A stretch of DNA of 39,838 nt from CAYMUB01 sp964393545 (GCA_964393545.1 CAYMUB010000009.1:1-39838), one strand, 5' to 3'; positions 23,228 through 32,078 are shown, numbered from the stretch's first letter. Notes: a model not told the origin generated them from the letters alone. Translations and numbers: made by a program.

Positions 23228-25221
23228 TGAATTTACAAAACTTCTCAATACAACTAAAGAACAAATACATTCAAATTGTAATCCTAATTATAGTTACAAT
23301 CCTAACTTATATTAATATTTTCCAAAATGGATTTGCATATGATGATGAAGATTTTATAGTGAATTGGCCTTTGATCAAAAGTGCACAAAATATTCCTGAT
23401 TTACTTATGGGAGATTTGCCAACCTTGCACAGAGGCGTTTATCGGCCTGTTAGAAGCTTAATTTATGTTTTTAGTTTTAAATTATGGCAACTTAATCCAT
23501 TTGGCTATCATCTGCAAACTATCTTAATTCACCTATCAGCTGTTATTTTGGTCTACTTAATCACTCTTCATTTAACAAAAAATAAACTACTCGCATTTGG
23601 AACATCGCTACTTTTTGCAGTTCATCCTATTCATACAGAAGCAGTAACTTACATCACCGCCAGTTTTGACACAATTGCTATAGATTTATATTTGCTTGCC
23701 TTTTACATTTACATCAAAATTGAGAGGTATAGCCCCAAAACTGTAGGTTTTTATTTAATTTCATTTTTGCTAACTTTGATTTCCTATTTTATATATGAAG
23801 TTGCCATTACTTTTCTTCCTTTAATTATTATATATGACTTTATTTTTAAGAGAATTGACCGTAAAAATCTTTTTGAGAAACTGAAGATTTATTACCTCTA
23901 CACAATTGCCGTTGTGGTCTATTTAGTCGTACGATTTTGGGTAATGCAAATAGGTAATAGGGCTGATTATTTAGGCTTAATAGCATCTGTAGGCGCTCAT
24001 CAAGCCAGGCTGGAATTTTGGGTTATTTTATCAAAATATATTACCCTCTTACTTTTCCCATATAAACTAGCAATTACACATATTATCCCTAATGAGTCAA
24101 TTGAATTTGTAGTTAATACTCTAACTAGAATTGATCACACTGAAAAACTTTTGAAAATCTTTGTATCATTTGACTTTTTAATCCCTTTTCTAGAACTGGC
24201 AATACTTTGTTTAGTAACTATCAAAGTTTTTAAAAAGAATAAACTAGCTCAATTTTCACTTTTATGGTTTTTTATAACTTTGTTCCCGGTAACTTCAACC
24301 TTGCCTCAAGGAGCAATCCTGGCTGAAAGATATTTATACTTACCATCGGTCGGTTTTTTGATATTCATAGTTTATCTTGGCTATCTGGTTTATCAACATT
24401 TCAAAAATCCAATTATCAAAAAATTAATTCTTTCTATGTTTATTATAGTTTGTATCATCTATAGTTATCTAACAATCATCAGAAATCAGGATTGGAAAGA
24501 CTCTGTCACACTTTGGAAAAAAGCTGTCAGTATTAATATATCGGAACCTTTTCCTCTTGGTGGCTTAGGCGGAGTTTATTTTAGAAAGGGGGAGTATAAA
24601 TTAGCAGCAGAACAATATAAAAAATTCTTATCACTAGAGCCAACAAACGATCAAATGCATGCCCGCCTGGCATTAACATACCAAAACTTAGATGAGGTAA
24701 AATTGGCTATTCTAGAAGCTCAAAAAGCTATTTTTCTAAATTCCAACAATGTATTTGCCCACAAATTACTAGCAGGGTTATATCAAGTCTCAGGAAATAA
24801 CATTGAGTCAATAGTGGAATACCAAAAAGCAATAACGCTTTTACCTAGTCCTGATTCTTATCATAACCTGGCTTTAATTTATGATAAACAAGATCAAATT
24901 GAGTTAGCATTAGAAAATTACAAACTGGCTTTAAAACTAAATCCTCATCATTCTCAAGCGCTTAATAATTTGGCTGTTATTTATAGCAAGCAAGGACATA
25001 CTAATCTAGCAATAGATTTGTTTGAACAAGTTAAACAAATCAACCCCAAAGATCCAAATCCATTTTTTAACCTCGGACAAATTTATGAATCACAAAATAA
25101 TACAGATTTAGCAATTGATGAATACCAAAAAGGTTTGCAGATAGATCCTAATAGGGAAGAGGTAAAAACTAAATTAGCAAATCTTTTGAAAAACAAATCA
25201 ACTGTTGAGAAGGATTATTGA
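23227..25221 (+). CDS. TMTC-like membrane glycosyltransferase with C-terminal TPRs
   Basis: 664 aa. Residues 1-430 are a GT-C type membrane domain: the first loop has NGFAYDDEDFI (acidic catalytic pair), then RGVYRPVRSLIY and FAVHPIHTEAVTYI, all typical of TMTC-type transferases. Residues about 437-655 contain six or seven tetratricopeptide repeats (for example SHNLALIYDKQDQIELALENYKLALKLNPH). In animals TMTC proteins O-mannosylate cadherins; the bacterial substrate is unknown. It overlaps the stop of the convergent prepilin gene. Together with the preceding gene it may form a pilin glycosylation unit. Confidence 0.8.
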   Translation: MNLQNFSIQLKNKYIQIVILIIVTILTYINIFQNGFAYDDEDFIVNWPLIKSAQNIPDLLMGDLPTLHRGVYRPVRSLIYVFSFKLWQLNPFGYHLQTILIHLSAVILVYLITLHLTKNKLLAFGTSLLFAVHPIHTEAVTYITASFDTIAIDLYLLAFYIYIKIERYSPKTVGFYLISFLLTLISYFIYEVAITFLPLIIIYDFIFKRIDRKNLFEKLKIYYLYTIAVVVYLVVRFWVMQIGNRADYLGLIASVGAHQARLEFWVILSKYITLLLFPYKLAITHIIPNESIEFVVNTLTRIDHTEKLLKIFVSFDFLIPFLELAILCLVTIKVFKKNKLAQFSLLWFFITLFPVTSTLPQGAILAERYLYLPSVGFLIFIVYLGYLVYQHFKNPIIKKLILSMFIIVCIIYSYLTIIRNQDWKDSVTLWKKAVSINISEPFPLGGLGGVYFRKGEYKLAAEQYKKFLSLEPTNDQMHARLALTYQNLDEVKLAILEAQKAIFLNSNNVFAHKLLAGLYQVSGNNIESIVEYQKAITLLPSPDSYHNLALIYDKQDQIELALENYKLALKLNPHHSQALNNLAVIYSKQGHTNLAIDLFEQVKQINPKDPNPFFNLGQIYESQNNTDLAIDEYQKGLQIDPNREEVKTKLANLLKNKSTVEKDY

Positions 25222-25622
25222 GAGTTCTTTCTACAATAGTAAATACCATTTGCTACTGCAGCACCTGAAGTAGCAGAAGCATTTCCAGTGCTAGCTTCCA
25301 GTTGAGCACAAACAGTAAAAGAAGAAGCAGTTAAACTGGTTGAGTAAGTAAGAGATCCTGGATCAGTAGGAACAGTTCCACCAGCAAAATAAGTAGTAGT
25401 TAGAGTTGTAGGATACACTCCATTTGAGTAATTTACTTCTAATGCTTTTGCTACCGCATCTATGTCACCTTTTCTTTTGCTATCTCTGGCAGTTTTTTGA
25501 ACACCTGAAAACACTGTTACTCCAATAACAGATAGAAGAGCTATTATTGAAATAACAACTAATAACTCGATCAGGGTGAAACCTCGGGGATTGTTAATTG
25601 ATTTGGGCAGGAACTTTTTCAT
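25215..25622 (-). CDS. Prepilin-type protein downstream of pilD
   Basis: 135 aa from ATG 25622 (MKKFLPKSINN; an upstream ATG at 25670 would add a hydrophobic, unlikely leader). Signal NNPRG/FTLIELLVVISIIALLSVIGV, then DSKRKGDIDAVAKALEVNYSNGVYP, GspG-like. Two cysteines close to the C-terminus (VCAQL, YYCRKN). Its ancestral position is probably the last gene of the pilB-T-C-A-D operon, now separated from pilD by the mntA-hepT cassette. A TTGACA on the minus strand (25665-25670) shares its bases with the mntA -35 box. Confidence 0.85.
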   Translation of the reverse strand: MKKFLPKSINNPRGFTLIELLVVISIIALLSVIGVTVFSGVQKTARDSKRKGDIDAVAKALEVNYSNGVYPTTLTTTYFAGGTVPTDPGSLTYSTSLTASSFTVCAQLEASTGNASATSGAAVANGIYYCRKNSQ

Positions 25623-25663
25623 TTTTATAACTACTAATCTATTATTGATATAAATTTTTTGTC

Positions 25664-25693
25664 TTGTCAATACCCCAAGTACAGTGATATACT
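25664..25693 (+). promoter_or_regulatory. mntA-hepT promoter
   Basis: TTGTCA (25664-25669), 18-bp spacer, TATACT (25688-25693). ATG at 25703 is 9 nt downstream, predicting a leaderless transcript. The -35 box overlaps a minus-strand TTGACA facing the prepilin gene. Confidence 0.65.
25667..25680 (-). repeat. pilD 3'-end copy (left border of mntA-hepT cassette)
   Basis: TCAATACCCCAAGT is identical to the 14 bases at 26534-26547 that encode the end of pilD (LGY, stop). On the minus strand the left copy reads LYLGY-stop, against LHLGY-stop in pilD. The two copies are 867 bp apart in direct orientation. Confidence 0.75.
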
Positions 25694-25704
25694 TTTAAGT
25701 ATAT
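25687..25704. promoter_or_regulatory. Candidate operator of mntA-hepT
   Basis: Perfect 8-bp inverted arms ATATACTT and AAGTATAT around a TT centre, covering the -10 box and the first bases of the mntA start codon. Well placed for autorepression by the toxin-antitoxin complex. Confidence 0.5.
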
Positions 25705-26104
25705 GCAACTGGATAAAAAAACTATTAAAAAATATTTTACGAATCAACCACAAGTTGTGGCAGTATACCTTTATGGCTCAAGAGTAGCTAACTACAACAA
25801 TAACAATAGTGATTTAGATATTGCTGTAGTAGTTAAGAATACAAACGGTATTGATTATGGAGAATTTAGTTTGCAAGTAAACCAGATGTTTCCTGATTAC
25901 GAAACTGACTTAAGGATTATCACCAAAGACACTTCACCCACTTTTATATTCCAGGTGATAAAAAATAATCAATGTATTTATCAAAAATCTGATAGAGAAA
26001 AGGTTCAATTTGAGAGTAGAGCTTTAAGCGATTACTATGATGGAGCGCATTTAAGAGATATTTATGATAGCTATCTGAAATCTTATTTTGTAAAGGGCAA
26101 TTAA
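25703..26104 (+). CDS. mntA: MntA-type nucleotidyltransferase antitoxin
   Basis: 133 aa minimal nucleotidyltransferase. The active-site motif is GSR (25-27) followed by SDLDI (36-40), with a third Asp at 69 (YETDLRII). MntA antitoxins inactivate the paired HEPN toxin by adding AMP units to its conserved tyrosine. The partner gene starts 3 bp downstream, which fixes the assignment. The C-terminal extension is somewhat longer than in the shortest MntA proteins. Confidence 0.9.
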   Translation: MQLDKKTIKKYFTNQPQVVAVYLYGSRVANYNNNNSDLDIAVVVKNTNGIDYGEFSLQVNQMFPDYETDLRIITKDTSPTFIFQVIKNNQCIYQKSDREKVQFESRALSDYYDGAHLRDIYDSYLKSYFVKGN

Positions 26105-26107
26105 CTT

Positions 26108-26533
26108 ATGGCTGTTAACAAAACTTTAATAAAAAATCTGATTGATAATTTGAAAGCCAATATTTCCAGTATTGAAAATAAAGACGTTACAATGGAGATG
26201 ATTTTGGAATCCGAAGATATCCAGGCCATAATTGACAGGAGGATGCAGCTTTCAATTGAGGTCTGTATTGATATGGCAACTCATATTGTTGCAGGGTTGA
26301 ATTTTTCAAGACAGGAACGGGCTGCTGATGTATTTTTGGCTCTAGGAGAAAAAAAGATTATTTCCAGCAGTCTTGCCCAAAAATTAGCTAAAGCTGTAGG
26401 ACTAAGAAATATTCTGGTGCATGAATACATAAGGATAGATTATAAAATGGCTTATTCGGATTTGAATGAAAAATTGCAAGATCTTAAAAGTTTTGGCCGG
26501 GAAGTTTTAGAATTTCTGGAAAAAGAAAATTGA
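26108..26533 (+). CDS. hepT: HepT-type HEPN ribonuclease toxin
   Basis: 141 aa DUF86 helical protein. The catalytic and target motif RX4HXY is R100-NILV-H105-E-Y107; Arg and His form the RNase site and Tyr107 is the expected target for AMP addition by MntA. The upstream helix IDRRMQLSIEVCIDMATHIV is characteristic of the family. Its stop codon abuts the stop of the convergent pilD gene with no spacer, exactly at the direct repeat. Confidence 0.92.
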   Translation: MAVNKTLIKNLIDNLKANISSIENKDVTMEMILESEDIQAIIDRRMQLSIEVCIDMATHIVAGLNFSRQERAADVFLALGEKKIISSSLAQKLAKAVGLRNILVHEYIRIDYKMAYSDLNEKLQDLKSFGREVLEFLEKEN

Positions 26534-26547
26534 TCAATACCCCAAGT
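26534..26547 (-). repeat. pilD 3'-end copy (right border, genuine gene end)
   Basis: The last bases of pilD (LGY, stop), identical over 14 bp to 25667-25680. It forms the right border of the mntA-hepT cassette. Confidence 0.75.
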
Positions 26548-27424
26548 GTAAGTACCAATCAATAATCTGATTGCCCCAGAAAAGGGCAATTAAACTGCCT
26601 AATACTAAAAATGGCCCAAAGGGGATTGATTGACCAAAATGTTTTTTACCTGTAAGTATTAAACATATGGAAAACACAGCACCAAGCACAAAAGAGGATA
26701 TAATCGCCAGTAAACCTTGAGGAAAACCTAACATCAGTCCCATAAATGCTCCCAGCTTTACATCACCACCACCCATTCCTTTACCCTTGGTGATAATGAT
26801 CAGCCCCATAAAAAATCCTCCTATTGCAAAAGCCATCAAAATACTCATCAAGAATGGTTGAGCAGTATAGAATGCATGTCTTAGAAAATAATCAGAGTGT
26901 GGAGGAAATAAATATTTTCCTAAAGAATTAATTTTTAGAAAGTAATATAAGTAGCCTATTTTATAAATAGTAATACCTAAACTTAGAATAAAACCTATCA
27001 AAAGAGAGGGAATTATAATTCTGTCGGGGATAAACATGGTTTTTAAATCTGTTATAAAAAGAGGAACTAAAATAGTGATGAAAAATATTTTTGCTAAAAG
27101 ATCTAAATAGAAAAAACTTTGTTTAAAAAAATCACCTGATAGAGGAAAGTATTGAAATTCTTTCCAAAACAAAAACCCCACAAGTAGTCCTGTTACAAGT
27201 TCAACCAAAGGGTATTCAAAACTGATCTTTTTTTTACAGTATCTGCATCTGGCTTTAAGAAAGATAAAAGAAAGAACTGGAAAAAGATCGTACCATTGCA
27301 ATTTCTTTTTGCAATACAAACAGTACGACCTTCCCCAAAATGATTGTTTAGTTAAACTCCGATCCGCCAATACTAAACAAAAACTTCCTAAAATAGCACC
27401 TAATAAAAATCCAATTATACCCAC
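26534..27424 (-). CDS. pilD: Prepilin peptidase / N-methyltransferase
   Basis: 296 aa. The N-terminal half has the GSF motif and two CxxC pairs (YCLYC, RCRYC) of the zinc-binding cytoplasmic domain. The aspartyl protease residues are in FITDLKTMFIPDR and KGMGGGDVKLG. About seven membrane helices. It cleaves all prepilins of this window after the conserved glycine and methylates the new N-terminus. The gene lies 1 bp after the major pilin gene. Between the two halves is an unusually long loop (SLGKYLFPPHSDYF). Confidence 0.95.
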   Translation of the reverse strand: MGIIGFLLGAILGSFCLVLADRSLTKQSFWGRSYCLYCKKKLQWYDLFPVLSFIFLKARCRYCKKKISFEYPLVELVTGLLVGFLFWKEFQYFPLSGDFFKQSFFYLDLLAKIFFITILVPLFITDLKTMFIPDRIIIPSLLIGFILSLGITIYKIGYLYYFLKINSLGKYLFPPHSDYFLRHAFYTAQPFLMSILMAFAIGGFFMGLIIITKGKGMGGGDVKLGAFMGLMLGFPQGLLAIISSFVLGAVFSICLILTGKKHFGQSIPFGPFLVLGSLIALFWGNQIIDWYLHLGY

Positions 27425-27425
27425 C

Positions 27426-27980
27426 TTAGTAAGCGCAAGTTCCCCCTGATGAATTGATCAGAGCCAAACTAGAACCTACCTCGTATTTATCAGTTTCATT
27501 TCCACCTTCAGATGTCATTTTACCCTTTTGTTGATCTGATTCTAAAACAGTATCAATTTCCCAAGTATCATTGTTCGCACAATAGGTGTAGTGATAAGTG
27601 GTATCATTAACCGGATCAATTGGTAAAGTTGCAACTGAAACACTCTTTTGAGCGCTAAGATCTGTCTTAACCCAACCTATACCATCTGATACTCTTGTAT
27701 CGGTATTTGAAGAACCGTTACATGGATAAGAGCCGGCTGTTTTACAAAGCACAGCCACAGCGCCAGAACCTGTTGATTCCTGGACTGCCACATTAATTGC
27801 ATTTTGCAGATTTGATAAATCAGACAATCTGGCTGCGTCCCTGCCTCTTCTTGTTAACTCCAGAGGATTAATAATTAAAACCACCACTGCAGCCAAAATT
27901 GCAATAATTGCTATAACCACCAAAAGTTCAACTAAAGTAAATCCCTTTTTCATTTGAACTTGAGCAGATTTTTTAAACAT
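27426..27980 (-). CDS. pilA: Major type IV pilin
   Basis: 184 aa from ATG 27980, the only start with a Shine-Dalgarno at the right distance (AAGGAGGTG at 27984-27992). Signal QMKKG/FTLVELLVVIAIIAILAAVVV, Glu5 present, then INPLELTRRGRDAARLSDLSNLQNAI, the CPR/Gram-positive GspG-like pilin helix. Two cysteine pairs in the globular domain (VLCKTAGSYPC; YCANN..GTCAY). A dedicated promoter and consensus ribosome-binding site suggest high expression, so I call it the major pilin rather than a minor one. Confidence 0.85.
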   Translation of the reverse strand: MFKKSAQVQMKKGFTLVELLVVIAIIAILAAVVVLIINPLELTRRGRDAARLSDLSNLQNAINVAVQESTGSGAVAVLCKTAGSYPCNGSSNTDTRVSDGIGWVKTDLSAQKSVSVATLPIDPVNDTTYHYTYCANNDTWEIDTVLESDQQKGKMTSEGGNETDKYEVGSSLALINSSGGTCAY

Positions 27981-27983
27981 TTT

Positions 27984-27992
27984 CACCTCCTT
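27984..27992 (-). promoter_or_regulatory. Consensus Shine-Dalgarno of the major pilin
   Basis: AAGGAGGTG placed 3-4 nt before ATG 27980. It is the strongest ribosome-binding site noticed in the window, decides the start codon, and contrasts with the leaderless layout of many other genes. Confidence 0.8.
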
Positions 27993-28011
27993 CCAAAAGT
28001 ATACTTCATCC

Positions 28012-28041
28012 ATTGTATTCACATCAGAATGACGTTGTCAA
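28012..28041 (-). promoter_or_regulatory. Major pilin promoter
   Basis: On the minus strand TTGACA (28036-28041), 18-bp spacer, TACAAT (28012-28017). It lies at the 3' end of pilC and would give an mRNA leader of about 25 nt containing the Shine-Dalgarno. It allows pilA-pilD expression independent of pilB-T-C. Confidence 0.6.
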
Positions 28042-29226
28042 TTTGTATATTGGCAAGATAATTGAAATAACTAAGAATCCTACTCCAATACCTAAAACAA
28101 TCAAGACTATTGGTTCTATAGCAACAGTTAAATTTTTGACCATATGATCAGATTCAGATTCAAAGTAGTCAGCTAATTTGAAAAATATCTCATCTACCTT
28201 GCCAGTTTCTTCACCCACCTTAACCATTTGCCCAACAATCTTTGGAAAAACACCAGTTCCCAACAAAGAAGAAAATGGTAAGCCTCTCTCAACCCCTACA
28301 TAACTCTCCTTAAGAGTGTTTTTAAAAACCGCATTATCAGTTAGATCTGAAACTATCCCAATTGACTCCAGAAGGGGAATACCGGCAGAAGTTAAAAGTC
28401 CAAAGGTTCTACTAAAATTTGTTAAAGTAACACTAGTAACAATATTACCAACAATAGGGATTTTTAAAATTAAACCTCCTAAGAAAAGATTGCCTTCTGG
28501 GGTTTTATTCCATCTGTTCACAGAAACAAAGATAGAAACAATAATGATTAAGCCTAACCACCAAAAATGAATAAATAAATCAGATGAACCAATTAAAATC
28601 TTCGTTGGCAAGGGCAAATCAATTGTTGATTGTGAATAAAGAGAAGTAAGCTTAGGGATAACAAAAGTCATCATGATAATAATAACAACCACCATCATTC
28701 CTAAAACTACAACCGGGTAAATCATTGCTCCTTTAATTCTTGATTGAAATTCCCGGTCTTTTTCCAGTCCTGTTGCCATTTGTAAGAGTACTTGATCAAG
28801 TTTACCTGAAGCCTCACCGCTTTTGACTAAATTTACATATACTTTAGGAAAAATATCCGGATATTTTCCAAAAGATTGAGCTAAAGTCAGACCTCCTTTA
28901 ATATCATGCGAAATCTCTTCTAAGGCCTTTTTTAAAGTTTTACTGGTTTGCTGTTCTTGCAAAATATCAATTGCATCAGATAACACCAGTCCACTAGATA
29001 CCATGGTGGCAAGTTGTCTGGTAATAATAACCAATTCGGAAAAGCTGACTTTATTTAAGAATTTGTTTAAAAATTTATTCCCGCTTTCTCCTTTAGGAGT
29101 TAGGGAAATAACTATTAAACCTTTTTTCCGTAAGACTGCAGCAGCAGAATGAGCATCAGGAGATTGAACATCCCCGCTGTGTTTTTCTCCTTGATTATCT
29201 TTAGCCTTATAGATGAATTCAGCCAT
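28024..29226 (-). CDS. pilC: Type IV pilus platform protein PilC
   Basis: 400 aa. Two repeated T2SSF domains: SFSELVIITRQLATMVSSGL and LTNFSRTFGLLTSAGIPLLESI, each followed by GLPFSSLL / GLTLAQSFGKYPDIFP and VKSGEASGKL / VKVGEETGKV. Three or four membrane helices. It is the rotor-like inner-membrane platform on which PilB and PilT act. Its start overlaps the pilT stop. Length is normal. Confidence 0.96.
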   Translation of the reverse strand: MAEFIYKAKDNQGEKHSGDVQSPDAHSAAAVLRKKGLIVISLTPKGESGNKFLNKFLNKVSFSELVIITRQLATMVSSGLVLSDAIDILQEQQTSKTLKKALEEISHDIKGGLTLAQSFGKYPDIFPKVYVNLVKSGEASGKLDQVLLQMATGLEKDREFQSRIKGAMIYPVVVLGMMVVVIIIMMTFVIPKLTSLYSQSTIDLPLPTKILIGSSDLFIHFWWLGLIIIVSIFVSVNRWNKTPEGNLFLGGLILKIPIVGNIVTSVTLTNFSRTFGLLTSAGIPLLESIGIVSDLTDNAVFKNTLKESYVGVERGLPFSSLLGTGVFPKIVGQMVKVGEETGKVDEIFFKLADYFESESDHMVKNLTVAIEPIVLIVLGIGVGFLVISIILPIYKLTTSF

Positions 29227-30278
29227 TACTTCAATAATTTTGCCAAAAGTTCCGGACGGAGAGCAAATCTGGTTGCTACTTCAGGAGATATTTTCCCTTG
29301 TTTAACTAAATCCATCAATGACTTTTCCAAAATTTGCATTCCTCCTTCAACTGAAGTCTCAATTACATTATCAATTAAATGGGATTTTCCTTCTCTGATA
29401 ATATTTCTTACAGCCGGGGTAGCAAATAAAACTTCTGAGGCAACTGTTCTACCGGGATTTATAGTTGGAACTAAACGGATAGATAAAATAGCCTCTAGGG
29501 TAGAGGCTAACTGTAACCTTATCTGAGGTTGTTGAATTTCTGGGAAAACATCAATAATCCTATCAATTGATTGAGCAGCAGAGTTGGTATGTAAGGTGGC
29601 AAAAACTAAATGCCCTGTTTCAGCAATAGTCATGGCGGATGAGATGGTTTCCAGATCCCGCATTTCACCAACTAAAACTACATTTGGATCTTCCCTTAAA
29701 GCTGCTTTTAAAGCATTACTCCAGGATTTAGTATCTAAAAACATTTCTCTTTGTTCAATTAAAGACTTTCCAACTGGGTAAATATACTCAATTGGATCCT
29801 CAATCGTTAAAATATGCTCTGATCTGTTCAGATTAATTTTATTGACAAAAGAAGCCAGAGTGGTTGACTTACCATGTCCAGTTGGTCCTGTTACCAAAAT
29901 AAAGCCTTGTTTTAAATCTGGAATTTTTTGGACAACGTCAGGAAATCCTAACTCAGAAAGTATTGGGATAGTAGCAGGAATAAGTCTTAAAGAAGCTGCA
30001 GGAAAACCCTTTTGGCGGAATAGATTAACTCTAAACCTGCCCTTATTTGGCAGCCCCAATGAAAAATCCATTTCCAGATTTTCTGAAAAGATATCTTTTT
30101 GGGATTTATTTAGCATCGCTACCAAAACTGCTTCCATCTGCTCAGGGGTAATAACTTCACTTCCTGCAACAGGGATTAACTCACCATGAATCCGGAGAAT
30201 TGGAGGATAACCTACAGACAAATGCAAGTCAGAGGCATTTCTTTGAATTGTTAAATCCAGTAGTTGTTGTATGTTCAT
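29226..30278 (-). CDS. pilT: Pilus retraction ATPase PilT
   Basis: 350 aa hexameric ATPase. Walker A is GPTGHGKSTT (about residues 130-139; many PilT have Ser where this has His). Walker B is NVVLVGEMRD, with His-box GHLVFATLHT and AIRSIRLVPTINPGRTV downstream. The N-terminus NASDLHLSVGYPPILRIHGEL is the PilT/PAS-like domain. Its presence implies retractable pili, consistent with surface motility or DNA uptake. Confidence 0.96.
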   Translation of the reverse strand: MNIQQLLDLTIQRNASDLHLSVGYPPILRIHGELIPVAGSEVITPEQMEAVLVAMLNKSQKDIFSENLEMDFSLGLPNKGRFRVNLFRQKGFPAASLRLIPATIPILSELGFPDVVQKIPDLKQGFILVTGPTGHGKSTTLASFVNKINLNRSEHILTIEDPIEYIYPVGKSLIEQREMFLDTKSWSNALKAALREDPNVVLVGEMRDLETISSAMTIAETGHLVFATLHTNSAAQSIDRIIDVFPEIQQPQIRLQLASTLEAILSIRLVPTINPGRTVASEVLFATPAVRNIIREGKSHLIDNVIETSVEGGMQILEKSLMDLVKQGKISPEVATRFALRPELLAKLLK

Positions 30279-30283
30279 AATTT

Positions 30284-30346
30284 AAGTTTAAAGTAAAAAA
30301 TTCAAAGTAAAAATATTTTTCCTTTTTACTTTTGCCTTTATACTTA
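30284..30346. repeat. Dispersed A/T-rich hairpin repeat, copy 2 (pilB-pilT gap)
   Basis: The first 31 bases are identical to 3613-3643; the second arm (TATTTTTCCTTTTTACTTTT, then GCCTTTATACTTAA) is a slightly diverged version of copy 1. It forms a long imperfect hairpin and ends on the pilB stop codon. Confidence 0.75.
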
Positions 30347-32059
30347 ATCCTGGGCTACCCTTAATACTTCTTCCAAAGTTGTTTTACCCTCTAAAACCTT
30401 CATATATCCATCTTGTTTCATGGTAACCATACCTGCCGCAACCCCAGCTTTCTCAATTGCTCCTGATGAAGCATGATCTAATATTAATTTAGAGATTGCA
30501 TCAGTTATAACTAAAACCTCATAAATCCCAACTCTTCCTAAATATCCAGTATTACCACAGAAACTACAACCCTGGCCTTTAAAAAGTTTCATATTTCCAG
30601 CTGTCACACTTCCTGGAATAATATTGCCTAAAACCTGTTTAATATTCTCACAAACTTCAGAAGGAGCATTAAATTCTGTTTTGCAACGCTGACAAATTTT
30701 TCTCACCACTCTTTGCCCTAAAACAGCATTTAAAGCAGAGGAAAGTAAAAATGGCTCAACACCCATATCCAAAAGTCTGGGTGGAACACCGGCAGCTGAA
30801 TTGGTGTGAATTGTGGAAAAAACCTGGTGACCTGTTAGCGCAGCTTGTATTGCTAAATCTGCAGTCTCAGTATCACGGATCTCACCTACCATTATTATAT
30901 TAGGATCTTGTCTTAGGAAATTCCGCAAAGCTGCAGCAAAAGTCAAACCCACTTGAGGATTTACTTGAACTTGATTTACTCCGGAAATCTGGTACTCAAC
31001 AGGGTCTTCAATAGTAACTACATTTACTTTGGTGGTAGAAACTTTAGTTAAAATAGAGTAAAGAGTAGTAGTCTTGCCTGATCCTGTTGGACCACAGATT
31101 AAAATAATTCCATGGGTTCTTAGAAGCTGACTCTCTAAGGCTTTAAAAGATACCCCCCGCAGTCCTAATTCTAAAAGAGTAGGAGCACCTGCTGACTTAG
31201 GTAAAAGCCTCATCACTACTTTCTCCCCGTACACTGTAGGAACAGTAGAAATACGGAGGTCAACTACATTTTGGCCAAATGTAAAAGTAAAACGGCCATC
31301 TTGGGGAAGCCTTTTTTCATCAATTTTTAGCAAGGATAAGATCTTAATTCTGGAAATTAAAGCATCATGCACTCCTTTTGGAAGTAAGATTTTCTCCTGT
31401 AAAATCCCGTCTATCCTGTACCTGACCCTGGTTCTATCTTCCTGAGGTTCAATATGAATATCTGAAGCCCTGGTTTTAACAGCATATTCCAAAAGCTGGT
31501 TAACGATATTTGACACAGGAGCTTCCCGGATAATCTCGGCACCAGATGAAACTTCTTCAGGTTTTACAGCCTGAACTTCGTTTAAAGCAGAGGTTACATC
31601 TGTAGTTAGATTTTGAGAGTATTGATCATTAATTGATTTTATAATGTCCTCATCTAAAGCCAGGAATGGCTTTACCCTCATCCCGCTTCTTTTCTCTACA
31701 AATTGGATAATTTGAATATCTAATGGATCTTCCATTGCTACAGAAAGCTCATCTTTTGACTTCTCAAAGGGGATAATTTTATAGCGCCTGGCAGCTGGTT
31801 CAGGAATCAGGTTTAATACATCAGAAGATATTGCTTTACCCTCAAGCTTAACAAATGGGACATTTAGAATCTGGGCTTTTGCTTCAGTAATTTTATCCAC
31901 AGGAACAATATTGTGTTGAGTCAGCAGCCTATCAATAGCCTGACCTGAATTAATACTTTCTAACTTTAAAGCTGCCAGCTGATCAGGGCTAATCAAACCT
32001 TGTTTAAAGAGAATATCTTCAATTGTTAAGCTTTGGACATTTTGAGCAGTTTGGGGCAT
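30344..32059 (-). CDS. pilB: Pilus extension ATPase PilB
   Basis: 571 aa. N-terminal T2SSE_N domain (LTIEDILFKQGLISPDQLAALK), then ASDIHIEPQEDRTRVRYRIDG, Walker A GPTGSGKTTT (about residue 325), Walker B NIIMVGEIRDTETA, and a tetracysteine zinc motif (CQRC...CSFCGNTGYLGRVGIYEVL). It powers pilus assembly. It is the first gene of the pilB-T-C-A-D operon and is divergent from the holB-like gene with only 19 bp between starts. Confidence 0.96.
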   Translation of the reverse strand: MPQTAQNVQSLTIEDILFKQGLISPDQLAALKLESINSGQAIDRLLTQHNIVPVDKITEAKAQILNVPFVKLEGKAISSDVLNLIPEPAARRYKIIPFEKSKDELSVAMEDPLDIQIIQFVEKRSGMRVKPFLALDEDIIKSINDQYSQNLTTDVTSALNEVQAVKPEEVSSGAEIIREAPVSNIVNQLLEYAVKTRASDIHIEPQEDRTRVRYRIDGILQEKILLPKGVHDALISRIKILSLLKIDEKRLPQDGRFTFTFGQNVVDLRISTVPTVYGEKVVMRLLPKSAGAPTLLELGLRGVSFKALESQLLRTHGIILICGPTGSGKTTTLYSILTKVSTTKVNVVTIEDPVEYQISGVNQVQVNPQVGLTFAAALRNFLRQDPNIIMVGEIRDTETADLAIQAALTGHQVFSTIHTNSAAGVPPRLLDMGVEPFLLSSALNAVLGQRVVRKICQRCKTEFNAPSEVCENIKQVLGNIIPGSVTAGNMKLFKGQGCSFCGNTGYLGRVGIYEVLVITDAISKLILDHASSGAIEKAGVAAGMVTMKQDGYMKVLEGKTTLEEVLRVAQD

Positions 32060-32078
32060 ATCTTCATTATGTTAGAAT

